Positions 8,120-14,280 of a stretch of 18,534 nt of DNA are shown in pieces. A program made the position numbers and the translations under genes. Within the stretch, counting starts at the first letter, position 1. The number at the start of each line of letters is the position of its first letter. Source of the stretch: an uncultured Litorilinea sp. (GTDB taxonomy: Bacteria > Chloroflexota > Anaerolineae > Caldilineales > Caldilineaceae); assembly GCA_946885925.1 (NCBI GenBank), contig CAMPHP010000003.1, positions 1 to 18,534 of the forward strand, in the 5' to 3' direction. A model generated the notes under the pieces. That model was not told the origin of the DNA. It worked only from the letters and a program-made list of their open reading frames with translations, and made no database searches.

Positions 8120-8698
8120 ATGGACAGATATATATGGGAGATTATTCGTTACACGTTCTCACTACGATTCCTTGTAGCCCTGTTCTACAGTTTTGCCTAC
8201 TACATCCATGAGCACGTAGTTTGGCGAGCCAAACTCCATGCCGCGAAAGATGCCAGGATTCATGCGACGGCTTCCATACGAAATGCACAGAACGTCTATG
8301 TAGGTAAAAATTCTCACATCAACCACCTGTGCTGTGTCTGGGCTGGTGAAAACTCTCAAATCATCCTGGGTGACAATCTCCTGATGGGGCCTGGTGTCTG
8401 CATATTTTCGGGCAACCACAGCACGATCAAGGGCCAGCCAATGACGCTCCAGGAACGCAAAGAGGAGTCGATTGTGATTGGGGATGATGTGTGGTTGGGC
8501 GCGCACAGTGTTATCACGGCTGGAACACATATAGCGAATGGTGTCATCGTCGCCGCAGGGGCCGTCGTGACCCGTAGCATTACCCAGGAAAACGTGATAG
8601 TCGCGGGGATTCCTGCAAAGATAATCAAGGAGCGGCTCTCGCCCCTCGAGACTAACATTAACAAGCTGGACACTGTGGAAAAGATTGCTGTCCGCTGA
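8120..8698 (+). CDS. Left-handed beta-helix O-acyltransferase (WbbJ/maltose acetyltransferase-like)
   Basis: A 192-residue hexapeptide-repeat protein. Residues ~45-175 show the repeated [LIV]-G-x4 pattern, such as IVIGDDVWLGAHSVITAG and VIVAAGAVVTRSI, ending in the family's VAGIPAKIIKE. His100 in SGNHS is the likely catalytic base. The first 35 residues are hydrophobic/aromatic and may associate with the membrane. It probably O-acetylates (or otherwise acylates) the glycan. I set the start at ATG 8120, which has GGAG at 8109-8112, rather than the TTG 30 bases upstream. Its stop overlaps the next gene's ribosome binding site. Confidence 0.9.
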   Translation: MDRYIWEIIRYTFSLRFLVALFYSFAYYIHEHVVWRAKLHAAKDARIHATASIRNAQNVYVGKNSHINHLCCVWAGENSQIILGDNLLMGPGVCIFSGNHSTIKGQPMTLQERKEESIVIGDDVWLGAHSVITAGTHIANGVIVAAGAVVTRSITQENVIVAGIPAKIIKERLSPLETNINKLDTVEKIAVR

Positions 8699-8708
8699 GG
8701 AGGGTCAA

Positions 8709-9554
8709 ATGAGTCCAATCCTCAATGCCTTGACCATTGATGTCGAAGAGCATTTTCAGGTCCATGCGTTTGAAAGCGTCATTGCCCGCTCTGCCTGGGA
8801 TCGCTATCCCAGCAGAGTTGTCGCCAACACCCAGCGCATTCTGCGCCTGTTGGCGGAATACAACCTGCACGCCACCTTCTTCATCTTAGGATGGATTGCC
8901 GACCGCTATCCAGAATTGGTCAGCGAGATCGCCGCACAGGGCCACGAAATAGCCACCCACGGCTATTGGCATGAGCTTGTCTATCGTCAGACCCCGGCTG
9001 AGTTCGCCGCTGACTTGGGGCAGTCAGTTGATGCTATCGTGCGCGCATGTGGCTTGCAACCGTTAGGTTATCGCGCGCCGGGTTTCTCCATAACGAAGCA
9101 ATCGTTATGGGCGTTAGATATAATGCGCGATAACAGTATAAAGTACGATTCAAGCATTTTCCCGCTGACTGCTCATGATCGGTATGGCATTCGCAACGCC
9201 AACCGCTTTGCGAATCAGGTGCATGGCGAGTTGTGGGAGTTTCCGGTCAGCACAATACGGCTGGGCAAACAGAACTGGCCGGTGGCGGGAGGAGGCTATT
9301 TCCGGCTATTTCCCCTATGGCTCACGCGGCGAGCGATCCGGCATCTGAATGCGGACGGACAGCCAGCGATCATCTACCTACACCCTTGGGAGTTTGATCC
9401 AGATCAACCCCGCATACCTAATGCGCCGAGGCTTTCTCGTTTCCGTCACTATGTTAACATTGACAAAACCGAGAGCCGGTTGCGAACACTATTGAGCGAA
9501 TTCCAGTTTGGGCCGCTGTGTACTGTTTTTGCGAATTGTCTGGAGACAGCCTGA
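8709..9554 (+). CDS. XrtA/PEP-CTERM-type polysaccharide deacetylase
   Basis: A 281-residue carbohydrate esterase 4 (NodB-homology) enzyme of the subgroup with a DUF3473-like C-terminal tail. It would remove N- or O-acetyl groups from a polysaccharide. Seen: TIDVEEHFQVH at 9-19, where Asp11 and Glu13 stand in for the usual DD motif; the metal-binding His84 and His88 in THGYWH; Arg122 in YRAPGFS; and YLHPWEFDP near the C-terminus. The ATG at 8709 follows GAGGAGGG at 8697-8704, overlapping the upstream stop. No signal peptide is visible. This family usually travels with exosortase-type exopolysaccharide loci; no exosortase is in this window. It is the last tightly packed gene of the operon. Confidence 0.9.
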   Translation: MSPILNALTIDVEEHFQVHAFESVIARSAWDRYPSRVVANTQRILRLLAEYNLHATFFILGWIADRYPELVSEIAAQGHEIATHGYWHELVYRQTPAEFAADLGQSVDAIVRACGLQPLGYRAPGFSITKQSLWALDIMRDNSIKYDSSIFPLTAHDRYGIRNANRFANQVHGELWEFPVSTIRLGKQNWPVAGGGYFRLFPLWLTRRAIRHLNADGQPAIIYLHPWEFDPDQPRIPNAPRLSRFRHYVNIDKTESRLRTLLSEFQFGPLCTVFANCLETA

Positions 9555-9644
9555 TGCGCTGCACAGTCTGACAGTTCGCCATAAAGATTTCGGTGTTCAA
9601 GCCCGCCTGAAATTGGGCTATACAGACCTCTAGCGGATCTCTTT

Positions 9645-10091
9645 GTGCTGCCACACAAGCATGTACTCATTTCGACGGTGATAGGAGCAGTTGGCTGGTG
9701 GGGAACCGGAGAGCCTGCGGCTGTTGCGGCGGCTCTCGCAGGAGGGGTGCTGCCGGATATCGATCATGTCGTAGACTATTCGTACTACTACTGGCAGCAT
9801 GAACATCGCTTGATTTTGCCGTTACACGCTTATGAGTATGCAATGCTTGGCGCGGGAGTCACCCTGCTTACCGCTGACGCCATCTTAGGCATTGCCGTAC
9901 TCTCTTATTTCATTCACTTGTTAGCTGATCAAGCCGAGAACCGCACACGTATCCTAGGGTACTTTCTGCTTTTCCGAGCCTGGAATCATTTTCGGATTGA
10001 GCGGTTATCTACCGTGCCGGAGGATGCCATGCGCGGTAGAATGGGCGATATCAACTCACTTAAGAAGCTCTTGACTCGTTGGCAAAAGTGA
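9645..10091 (+). CDS. DUF457/YdjM-like membrane metal-dependent hydrolase
   Basis: A 148-residue protein with about three hydrophobic segments. It opens LPHKHVLIS and carries GGVLPDIDHVVD and FIHLLADQAENRT, the conserved His/Asp clusters of the YdjM/DUF457 group of putative membrane-bound metal-dependent hydrolases. Substrate and reaction are not established for the family. The start is GTG at 9645; there is no good ribosome binding site, so the start is uncertain. It lies 90 bases after the deacetylase in the same direction and may be the last gene of the glycan locus or independent. Confidence 0.7.
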   Translation: MLPHKHVLISTVIGAVGWWGTGEPAAVAAALAGGVLPDIDHVVDYSYYYWQHEHRLILPLHAYEYAMLGAGVTLLTADAILGIAVLSYFIHLLADQAENRTRILGYFLLFRAWNHFRIERLSTVPEDAMRGRMGDINSLKKLLTRWQK

Positions 10092-10611
10092 CTCTAAAGC
10101 TGATCGGGGTGACCACACTGGCCGCGTTCGTTGTCGTTCGATGGTTTTCCCTCGACCATCACCCTACTGCACTTTTCTGACCGTACTAACGCCGAGCTCG
10201 CACGTTCATGGACGGGTCCTGTTGAAAAGCAAGCCCAGAAGGGATAGAAGTCTGAGCCATGGTGGGCCTTACGACACTTTTGGTCATTTATCTACTAATC
10301 GGTTTTATCTGTGCAATTGCTTGCTTAAGTGCCTGTATTGTTGGTAAACGGGCAGACGACGTTCGTCGAGGGGCGCTGTCGATTTCATCTCGTTGCAATT
10401 CCGATAAGGCTGGGAGAAAAGTGGCTCCTGTTTATTTCCGGACAATCCGGTATCGCCAAATAGGGACTCATCATTCCGAATAACGGTATTCTCTGTAACG
10501 AGATACACTGGTTTGCTTTCTTCGGAAGGGAGAAGTCTCCTCTATTGCTTTTTGCGTAATTTTTTACCTGTTCATCTCACAAACAAAGTAAGTAGTTTAG
10601 GTGCTAATCTA
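10092..10611. other. Gene-poor spacer between the glycan locus and a convergent lipoprotein gene
   Basis: About 520 bases with only one weak coding candidate (10259-10483). Small inverted repeats are present, for example GATGGT/ACCATC near 10140-10160 and AGTAG (10591-10595) with CTACT (10609-10613), but none has a proper T-run. I see no RNA gene. Confidence 0.5.
10259..10483 (+). CDS. Possible small single-pass membrane protein
   Basis: A 74-codon ORF whose residues ~4-28 form one hydrophobic segment rich in Leu, Ile, Cys and Ala, followed by a positively charged GKRADDVRR, which fits a single-pass topology with a cytoplasmic tail. The only ribosome binding site is a weak GAAG at 10247-10250. 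I do not recognise a family. The tail composition (many Arg, Ser, His) could equally be chance translation of spacer. Confidence 0.25.
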   Translation: MVGLTTLLVIYLLIGFICAIACLSACIVGKRADDVRRGALSISSRCNSDKAGRKVAPVYFRTIRYRQIGTHHSE

Positions 10612-11262
10612 CTAGTTGCTAAAATTCACCCGTGCCTGCTGGCACTTGCCCTCACCTACTTCGCCGTCAGTGTGGACGTGGGCGATGGCTGAGATGCGCA
10701 CACCCATGCCATCTGTCACCCAGAAGTACCAATCCCCTTCACGCGCTCCGTTCGCCTCTAGAATGTGCGAGTAGTAGCCTGGTCTCCACCCTTCGTAGCC
10801 CTCATGGGGGCCTGTTTTAATCTCCGCCACTTTGGGGCCATCTGGCTCATAACTAAAGACGACGTTGTAACCGTTGGCAGGCTTCCTGTCCAAATAGACC
10901 ATGCCTGTAACAAAGGTAGTGCCGCCATTGGGAAGGCACCCTTGGGCAATGGCACGATCAAAGACGTAATCAGCTTGCGCGTCATTGTCCAGAGCCGGTA
11001 GATAGACCTCGCTCTCTTTGGTCGGCTCAGATTCTCTTGCTGTGGATGCGATGCCACCAACTCGTGGGGTGCTTGCTGCCGCAACACTATCTGATGCCGT
11101 AGTTGATACCGTGGTACTTTCTGTTATAGCAGCACTTTCTGTTGGCAGGGGGCTTTCCACTCGTGGGGTGCTGCTGGCTGACGGTTGAATTGCTACGCAT
11201 CCACTCAAAGCCAATATGGCGACAACTACGATCAATACTATTCGACGCATAGGTGAATCCAT
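10612..11262 (-). CDS. Secreted lipoprotein with Ser/Thr linker and uncharacterised C-terminal domain
   Basis: A 216-residue protein with a type II signal peptide: positive MRR, a hydrophobic core and a lipobox LSGC with Cys22. Residues ~25-85 are a Ser/Thr/Ala/Glu-rich linker containing two STPRV repeats, encoded by a 14-bp direct repeat (11060-11073 and 11159-11172). The compact C-terminal domain (~88-216) has two Cys, aromatic clusters (GYEGWRPGYYSH, DWYFWV) and a HVHTDG segment. The protein should be anchored on the outer face of the membrane. I do not recognise the C-terminal domain. It may start at Met1 (11262) or Met5 (11250); neither has a clear ribosome binding site. It is transcribed against its neighbours and stands alone. 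Confidence 0.75.
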   Translation of the reverse strand: MDSPMRRIVLIVVVAILALSGCVAIQPSASSTPRVESPLPTESAAITESTTVSTTASDSVAAASTPRVGGIASTARESEPTKESEVYLPALDNDAQADYVFDRAIAQGCLPNGGTTFVTGMVYLDRKPANGYNVVFSYEPDGPKVAEIKTGPHEGYEGWRPGYYSHILEANGAREGDWYFWVTDGMGVRISAIAHVHTDGEVGEGKCQQARVNFSN

Positions 11263-11365
11263 TTCATATTCGCCATAACTCCCTTGCTGAGACTAGGGAC
11301 TGAGATTGGGCAGGAGAGCATGGTCTATAGAAGGTTGATTTGCACGTTAGGATTTGGCGACTCTT

Positions 11366-11391
11366 GTCATAGATGCCCGTCATAGATGCCC
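11366..11391 (+). repeat. 13-bp perfect tandem duplication
   Basis: GTCATAGATGCCC occurs twice head to tail (11366-11378 and 11379-11391). The second copy encodes VIDA of the small ORF that follows, and the first supplies that ORF's ATG. Confidence 0.9.
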
Positions 11392-11588
11392 ATTGTCATA
11401 TGGACGATAATTCTATCTTAAAGTCTATCTTAGAATGTGGATGGCGTGCTATCTGTAAGAAAATACCTTCGGATCTGATCAAAAGGTATGAACTTGGGGC
11501 AAATTACGATTGTGCTTTTGTGCTTTATGTGTGTGAAACTACTTTGACCCTATGCAAGTTCCATACTGTAGCACCTGTGGCCTGCTGA
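11373..11588 (+). pseudogene. Possible remnant of an amidohydrolase-type gene
   Basis: A 71-codon ORF opening MPVIDAHCHMDD, which strongly resembles the first strand of TIM-barrel amidohydrolases, where the HxH pair binds metal. Such enzymes are usually about 250-300 residues, and after ~12 residues the resemblance fades, with an unusual number of Cys. No ribosome binding site precedes the ATG, which lies inside a tandem duplication. I read it as a decayed gene start, but a chance match of a short motif is possible. Confidence 0.3.
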
Positions 11589-11608
11589 CATAGAATCGAA
11601 GGATGGAA

Positions 11609-12409
11609 ATGATTCAGAAACCCAAACAGTACAGACCTGAATATGCGGAAGCCTTTAAGTACCGTAGCGTAGCGGAGGCATATCGCTACCGTCCTCCTTA
11701 TCCTGCTGAGGTTTTTGATATCCTGGCAAGGCTTGTCACCAAAGAGCCGCGGCGCGTACTAGATGTTGGCTGTGGTACGGGTAACATTGCGCGGCATCTT
11801 GTCGAGCATGTTGGGTGGGTAGATGCGGTGGATTTCTCGCAAAACATGATTGAGCGAGGCAGGCAACTCCCTCACGGAGACCATCCGCGATTGCGCTGGC
11901 TGCATGGGCGGATTGAAGATGTTGTGCTTGAGCCATCCTATGCGCTGGTGACAGCGGGGGAGAGCTTGCATTGGATGGACTGGAATGTAGTGCTGCCGCG
12001 CTTTCGGGAGCTTCTTGTACCAGAAGGGGATCTTGCCATCGTGGACGTACGCACGACACCCGATCCTTGGTCAACACTCGGCACGCTCATTGAGAGTTAC
12101 CGGACTGATGGAGGCTATCAGCCTTACAACATGGTCGAAGAGTTGCAGCGTCATGGGTTGCTTACAGAGGTCCATATACAGAATACGGCCTCTGTTCCCT
12201 TTGTACAGTCTATTGATGAGTTTATCGAATCTTATCATTCGCGCAGCGGCTTTTCGAGAGAGCGTATGGGTGCGGCGCGAGCTGAGGCATTTGACCAAGA
12301 GGCAAGAAGCCACCTGATGAACCGCTACCACGATGGAATCATCTCACTTCAAACGGTAGGGCATATAGTGTGGGGCGTGCCAGGGATGCGTCCACAGTTT
12401 GGTGGATAG
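11609..12409 (+). CDS. Class I SAM-dependent methyltransferase
   Basis: A 266-residue soluble methyltransferase of the UbiE/Methyltransf_11 type. SAM-binding motif I is VLDVGCGTGNIARHL, followed by AVDFSQNM (acidic residue after strand 2) and VTAGESLHWMDW in the motif IV position, a wording common in trans-aconitate-methyltransferase-like enzymes. Its substrate is unknown. The first ATG at 11603 overlaps the ribosome binding site; ATG at 11609, two codons on, is 5 bases after GAAGGA and is my preferred start. It is followed by a perfect hairpin at 12429-12458. No metabolic partner is adjacent. Confidence 0.85.
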   Translation: MIQKPKQYRPEYAEAFKYRSVAEAYRYRPPYPAEVFDILARLVTKEPRRVLDVGCGTGNIARHLVEHVGWVDAVDFSQNMIERGRQLPHGDHPRLRWLHGRIEDVVLEPSYALVTAGESLHWMDWNVVLPRFRELLVPEGDLAIVDVRTTPDPWSTLGTLIESYRTDGGYQPYNMVEELQRHGLLTEVHIQNTASVPFVQSIDEFIESYHSRSGFSRERMGAARAEAFDQEARSHLMNRYHDGIISLQTVGHIVWGVPGMRPQFGG

Positions 12410-12428
12410 AGTGCAGGCTGACACCCTT

Positions 12429-12458
12429 TTTGCCCAAGAGCGTATACTCTTGGGCAAA
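12429..12458. terminator. Perfect 12-bp inverted repeat after the methyltransferase
   Basis: TTTGCCCAAGAG (12429-12440) and CTCTTGGGCAAA (12447-12458) form a perfect stem with a six-base loop, CGTATA, starting 20 bases after the stop at 12409. On the plus strand no T-run follows beyond the A-T closing pairs, so it may be a weak terminator, a transcript-end stabiliser or an operator for the next gene. Confidence 0.55.
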
Positions 12459-12486
12459 TCACTGATGATTGTGGAAGGGGTGGAAG

Positions 12487-12786
12487 ATGGACGACGAAAT
12501 TATCGTCAATTACATTAAGATCGACGGGCAGATCTTTGATGACCCTCCACCAAAGTTTAAGTATGAGGGCAAGATCGGACGGTGGACTATCTGCATCAAA
12601 TCAGACCATCCAATAGATTTTCTAATCACTCGGCAAGGCTGTGATGTCCAAGTCGAGATCGGTGTGCAGCTAGGTACGTTGCGTGGCGTTGGTCGAGTCA
12701 CGACGTGGACAAGCAGCTTGCCAGAATTTCCAGCCTTTACTTGCAAGGTTAAGGGTTCCGATCCACTGGAATATATCGAGCGGTAG
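12487..12786 (+). CDS. Hypothetical 99-residue protein
   Basis: A small protein, MDDEIIVNYIKIDGQ..., with no signal peptide or membrane segment. Residues alternate hydrophobic and polar in several beta-strand-like stretches (WTICIKS, DVQVEIGVQLGTL, FTCKVKG), suggesting a small beta-rich domain. ATG at 12487 has AAGGGG at 12473-12478; a longer GTG start at 12469 is less well placed. I do not recognise a family. The good ribosome binding site and codon pattern support it as a real gene, while the function is open. Confidence 0.55.
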   Translation: MDDEIIVNYIKIDGQIFDDPPPKFKYEGKIGRWTICIKSDHPIDFLITRQGCDVQVEIGVQLGTLRGVGRVTTWTSSLPEFPAFTCKVKGSDPLEYIER

Positions 12787-12800
12787 TGCTGCTTGTGCTA

Positions 12801-12821
12801 GGGACAGGATGGGCATGTCCC
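12801..12821. terminator. Short inverted repeat after the 99-residue ORF
   Basis: GGGACA (12801-12806) pairs with TGTCCC (12816-12821) across nine bases, 15 bases after the stop. A short AAAA but no T-run follows, so terminator function is doubtful. Confidence 0.35.
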
Positions 12822-13165
12822 GGAGCAAAATTAAGAGATCGGAAAGCTTACGAGCGATGCATGAATCTGTAGTTCAAGAGCACAATCCCGCTTTTGTACT
12901 GCCTGCACTCGGATAGTAACAATCTTTTCCACTCCTTGATCTTCCCGATTGGCTCCGATAATATAAGCTCCCGTTCGCTTCATGTTCTCCGCAAAGCCAT
13001 AGTCCTCAAGTGCAGTCTTCTTTGCGCGCCGGCTTGCCAATACCATCACCGTCACCACCATCGTAGAGCGCCTTGCTTTGCATAACAAAGAGGATATTGC
13101 TGCCAGTGAGTTGGGGCACTAGCTGTCACGCGGATTCTGGCTATCTCGAAATATATCGTTGTATA
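12822..13165. other. Spacer without a convincing gene
   Basis: Open frames exist on both strands (the longest about 85 codons on the minus strand, 12831-13088), but none has a ribosome binding site or a recognisable motif. It may be decayed coding sequence. No RNA gene or repeat family is recognised. Confidence 0.45.
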
Positions 13166-13194
13166 TTGACTTGCTAACTTCAGTTTTATATGCT
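13166..13194 (+). promoter_or_regulatory. Candidate sigma70-type promoter for the SPW gene
   Basis: TTGACT (13166-13171), 17-base spacer, TATGCT (13189-13194). It points toward the SPW gene and would give a 5' leader of about 165 bases. Confidence 0.45.
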
Positions 13195-13368
13195 GATAGT
13201 AGGGCTAGAATAGGATGTCTGCTTATGTCTGTGGCGGTAATCTGAACTCTATCCGTTGAAATCGGCGAACTGGTGAGTGCTAGGTTGGCATTGCTCATCC
13301 TTGTGTACAGTACCATTCATGTGTGGTGACATGTATTTGCGGTTGGAAAGCGGAAGGAGGACTCTGAT

Positions 13369-13740
13369 ATGCGCTTCATTTCGACACAAGTGCATGGTGT
13401 GATCGATTACGTAGTAGGCGTAGTCTTGATTGCTGCCCCCTGGATTTTGGGATTTGCAGATGGCGGTATGGCGCAGTGGGTTCCCGTTATCCTCGGTGCT
13501 GCTACCATCATCTACAGCTTGTTAACGGACTACGAGTTGGGGCTTGCTCACGTCATCCCAATGCCTGTACATCTATGGCTGGATGGAATAAGCGGTCTTT
13601 TTCTCGCTGCTTCCCCCTGGCTCTTTGGATTTGCGGATGAAGTCTGGATGCCACATTTGATTATCGGTGTGTTGGAGATTCTTGTGGCTCTGACCACAGA
13701 GACACATCCTTCAATTCGTCAAACGCACATTACTACATAA
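13369..13740 (+). CDS. SPW-repeat membrane protein
   Basis: A 123-residue integral membrane protein with about four hydrophobic segments in two repeats. Each half contains the family hallmark: AAPWILGFAD in the first and AASPWLFGFAD in the second, the Ser/Ala-Pro-Trp motif that names the SPW family. Its biochemical role is not established. ATG at 13369 is preceded by GGAAGGAGG at optimal distance, the strongest ribosome binding site on the plus strand of this region. It is monocistronic, with a promoter candidate at 13166-13194 and a strong terminator about 65 bases after the stop. Confidence 0.88.
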   Translation: MRFISTQVHGVIDYVVGVVLIAAPWILGFADGGMAQWVPVILGAATIIYSLLTDYELGLAHVIPMPVHLWLDGISGLFLAASPWLFGFADEVWMPHLIIGVLEILVALTTETHPSIRQTHITT

Positions 13741-13804
13741 TTGGCGAATATCAGATAATTGACGAGCACAAGGGGAGCAATCGCACAATCATGTCAAGGT
13801 TTAG

Positions 13805-13848
13805 AAATAGAAAGTGCCTCGGCCGTATGGCCGAGGCACTTTCTATTT
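13805..13848. terminator. Very strong, bidirectional intrinsic terminator
   Basis: Two 20-base arms, 13805-13824 and 13829-13848, are perfectly complementary around a four-base loop, GTAT. A GC-rich upper stem sits on an AT-rich base that ends in TATTTT on the plus strand and TATTTC on the minus strand. It would end the SPW transcript on one strand and the short transcript from the promoter at 14031-14059 on the other. Confidence 0.92.
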
Positions 13849-13850
13849 TC

Positions 13851-13902
13851 GCGTCCGGTAGCTACTTAGAGGTTAGAACCTCGAGGTGACGCTACCGGAC
13901 GC
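13851..13902 (-). repeat. Nested stem next to the terminator
   Basis: GCGTCCGGTAGC (13851-13862) pairs perfectly with GCTACCGGACGC (13891-13902). Inside it GAGGTT (13869-13874) pairs with AACCTC (13877-13882), and ACCTCGAGGT offers a competing self-pairing. On the minus strand the 5' arm is inside a micro-ORF and the 3' arm follows its stop, 2 bases from the terminator. Confidence 0.8.
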
Positions 13903-13922
13903 ATACTGTTACTAAAATCCAT
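13866..13922 (-). CDS. Micro-ORF, 18 codons, with near-perfect Shine-Dalgarno
   Basis: On the minus strand ATG at 13922 opens MDFSNSMRPVASPRGSNL and stops with TAA at 13868-13866. It is preceded by AAGGAGGTGGT, which matches 10 of 11 bases of the ideal anti-16S complement, with normal spacing. This is the best ribosome binding site in the window. A near-consensus promoter lies about 110 bases upstream, a stem overlaps the ORF end and a strong terminator follows. No gene lies downstream on this strand for well over 1 kb. It could be a leader peptide, a translated regulatory RNA or a small protein; the peptide is not hydrophobic and has no run of one amino acid, which argues against a classic amino-acid attenuator or membrane toxin. 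Confidence 0.5.
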   Translation of the reverse strand: MDFSNSMRPVASPRGSNL

Positions 13923-14030
13923 TAGCACCACCTCCTTCTTATAGGATAGCTTGTTAAGGCTGGGCGGGCAACTCGCTTATTTCTGCTCCTTAGATTCTCT
14001 AGGAGGGTCGCCGTTTGCCTAGCTGAGGTG

Positions 14031-14059
14031 AGTATAGATTAGAATCGAGCCTCTGTCAA
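14031..14059 (-). promoter_or_regulatory. Near-consensus sigma70-type promoter, minus strand
   Basis: Minus strand TTGACA (14059-14054), 17-base spacer, TATACT (14036-14031): a perfect -35, five of six in the -10 and ideal spacing. Transcription would start near 14024 and run into the micro-ORF and terminator, giving an RNA of about 220-225 bases. mgtE ends upstream of it at 14281, so the promoter does not serve mgtE. Confidence 0.7.
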
Positions 14060-14280
14060 GTAAGAATAATCCTCATTTCATTCTAGATGACGTTTGGTTA
14101 TCGAAGTAGATATGGCTAGATAGGCAATTCACCAAAATCAAGAGCGCACACAGGTCCGATTTTGGCCCTGTTAAATAGCTCTTGAGTACTCTGCTCTGAT
14201 GCATGGTTCAGCGCATGGCTCAGCTTGTAGTATGGCGCTCCTAACCAAATGAGTGTCCAGTACCCAGGACAATTGACTAT
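14060..14280. other. 3' flank of mgtE
   Basis: Noncoding. It contains a 12-bp direct tandem repeat, GCATGGTTCAGC then GCATGGCTCAGC (14201-14212 and 14213-14224, one mismatch), and a weak five-base hairpin shortly after the mgtE stop. No clear mgtE terminator is seen. Confidence 0.5.

Noticed and set aside
10141..10347. 68-codon plus-strand ORF in the spacer after the membrane hydrolase
   Set aside because: It overlaps the slightly better small membrane ORF, lacks a ribosome binding site and looks random.
12831..13088. 85-codon minus-strand ORF in the spacer
   Set aside because: Composition is fairly protein-like, but there is no ribosome binding site, no motif and no neighbour to support it.
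13851..13902. Nested inverted repeat as an insertion-sequence end or MITE
   Set aside because: No target-site duplication, no transposase fragment, and the element lies exactly between a Shine-Dalgarno/ORF and a terminator.
13866..13922. Micro-ORF as a type I toxin or classic amino-acid attenuator
   Set aside because: The peptide has no hydrophobic segment and no run of one amino acid, and no biosynthetic gene follows.
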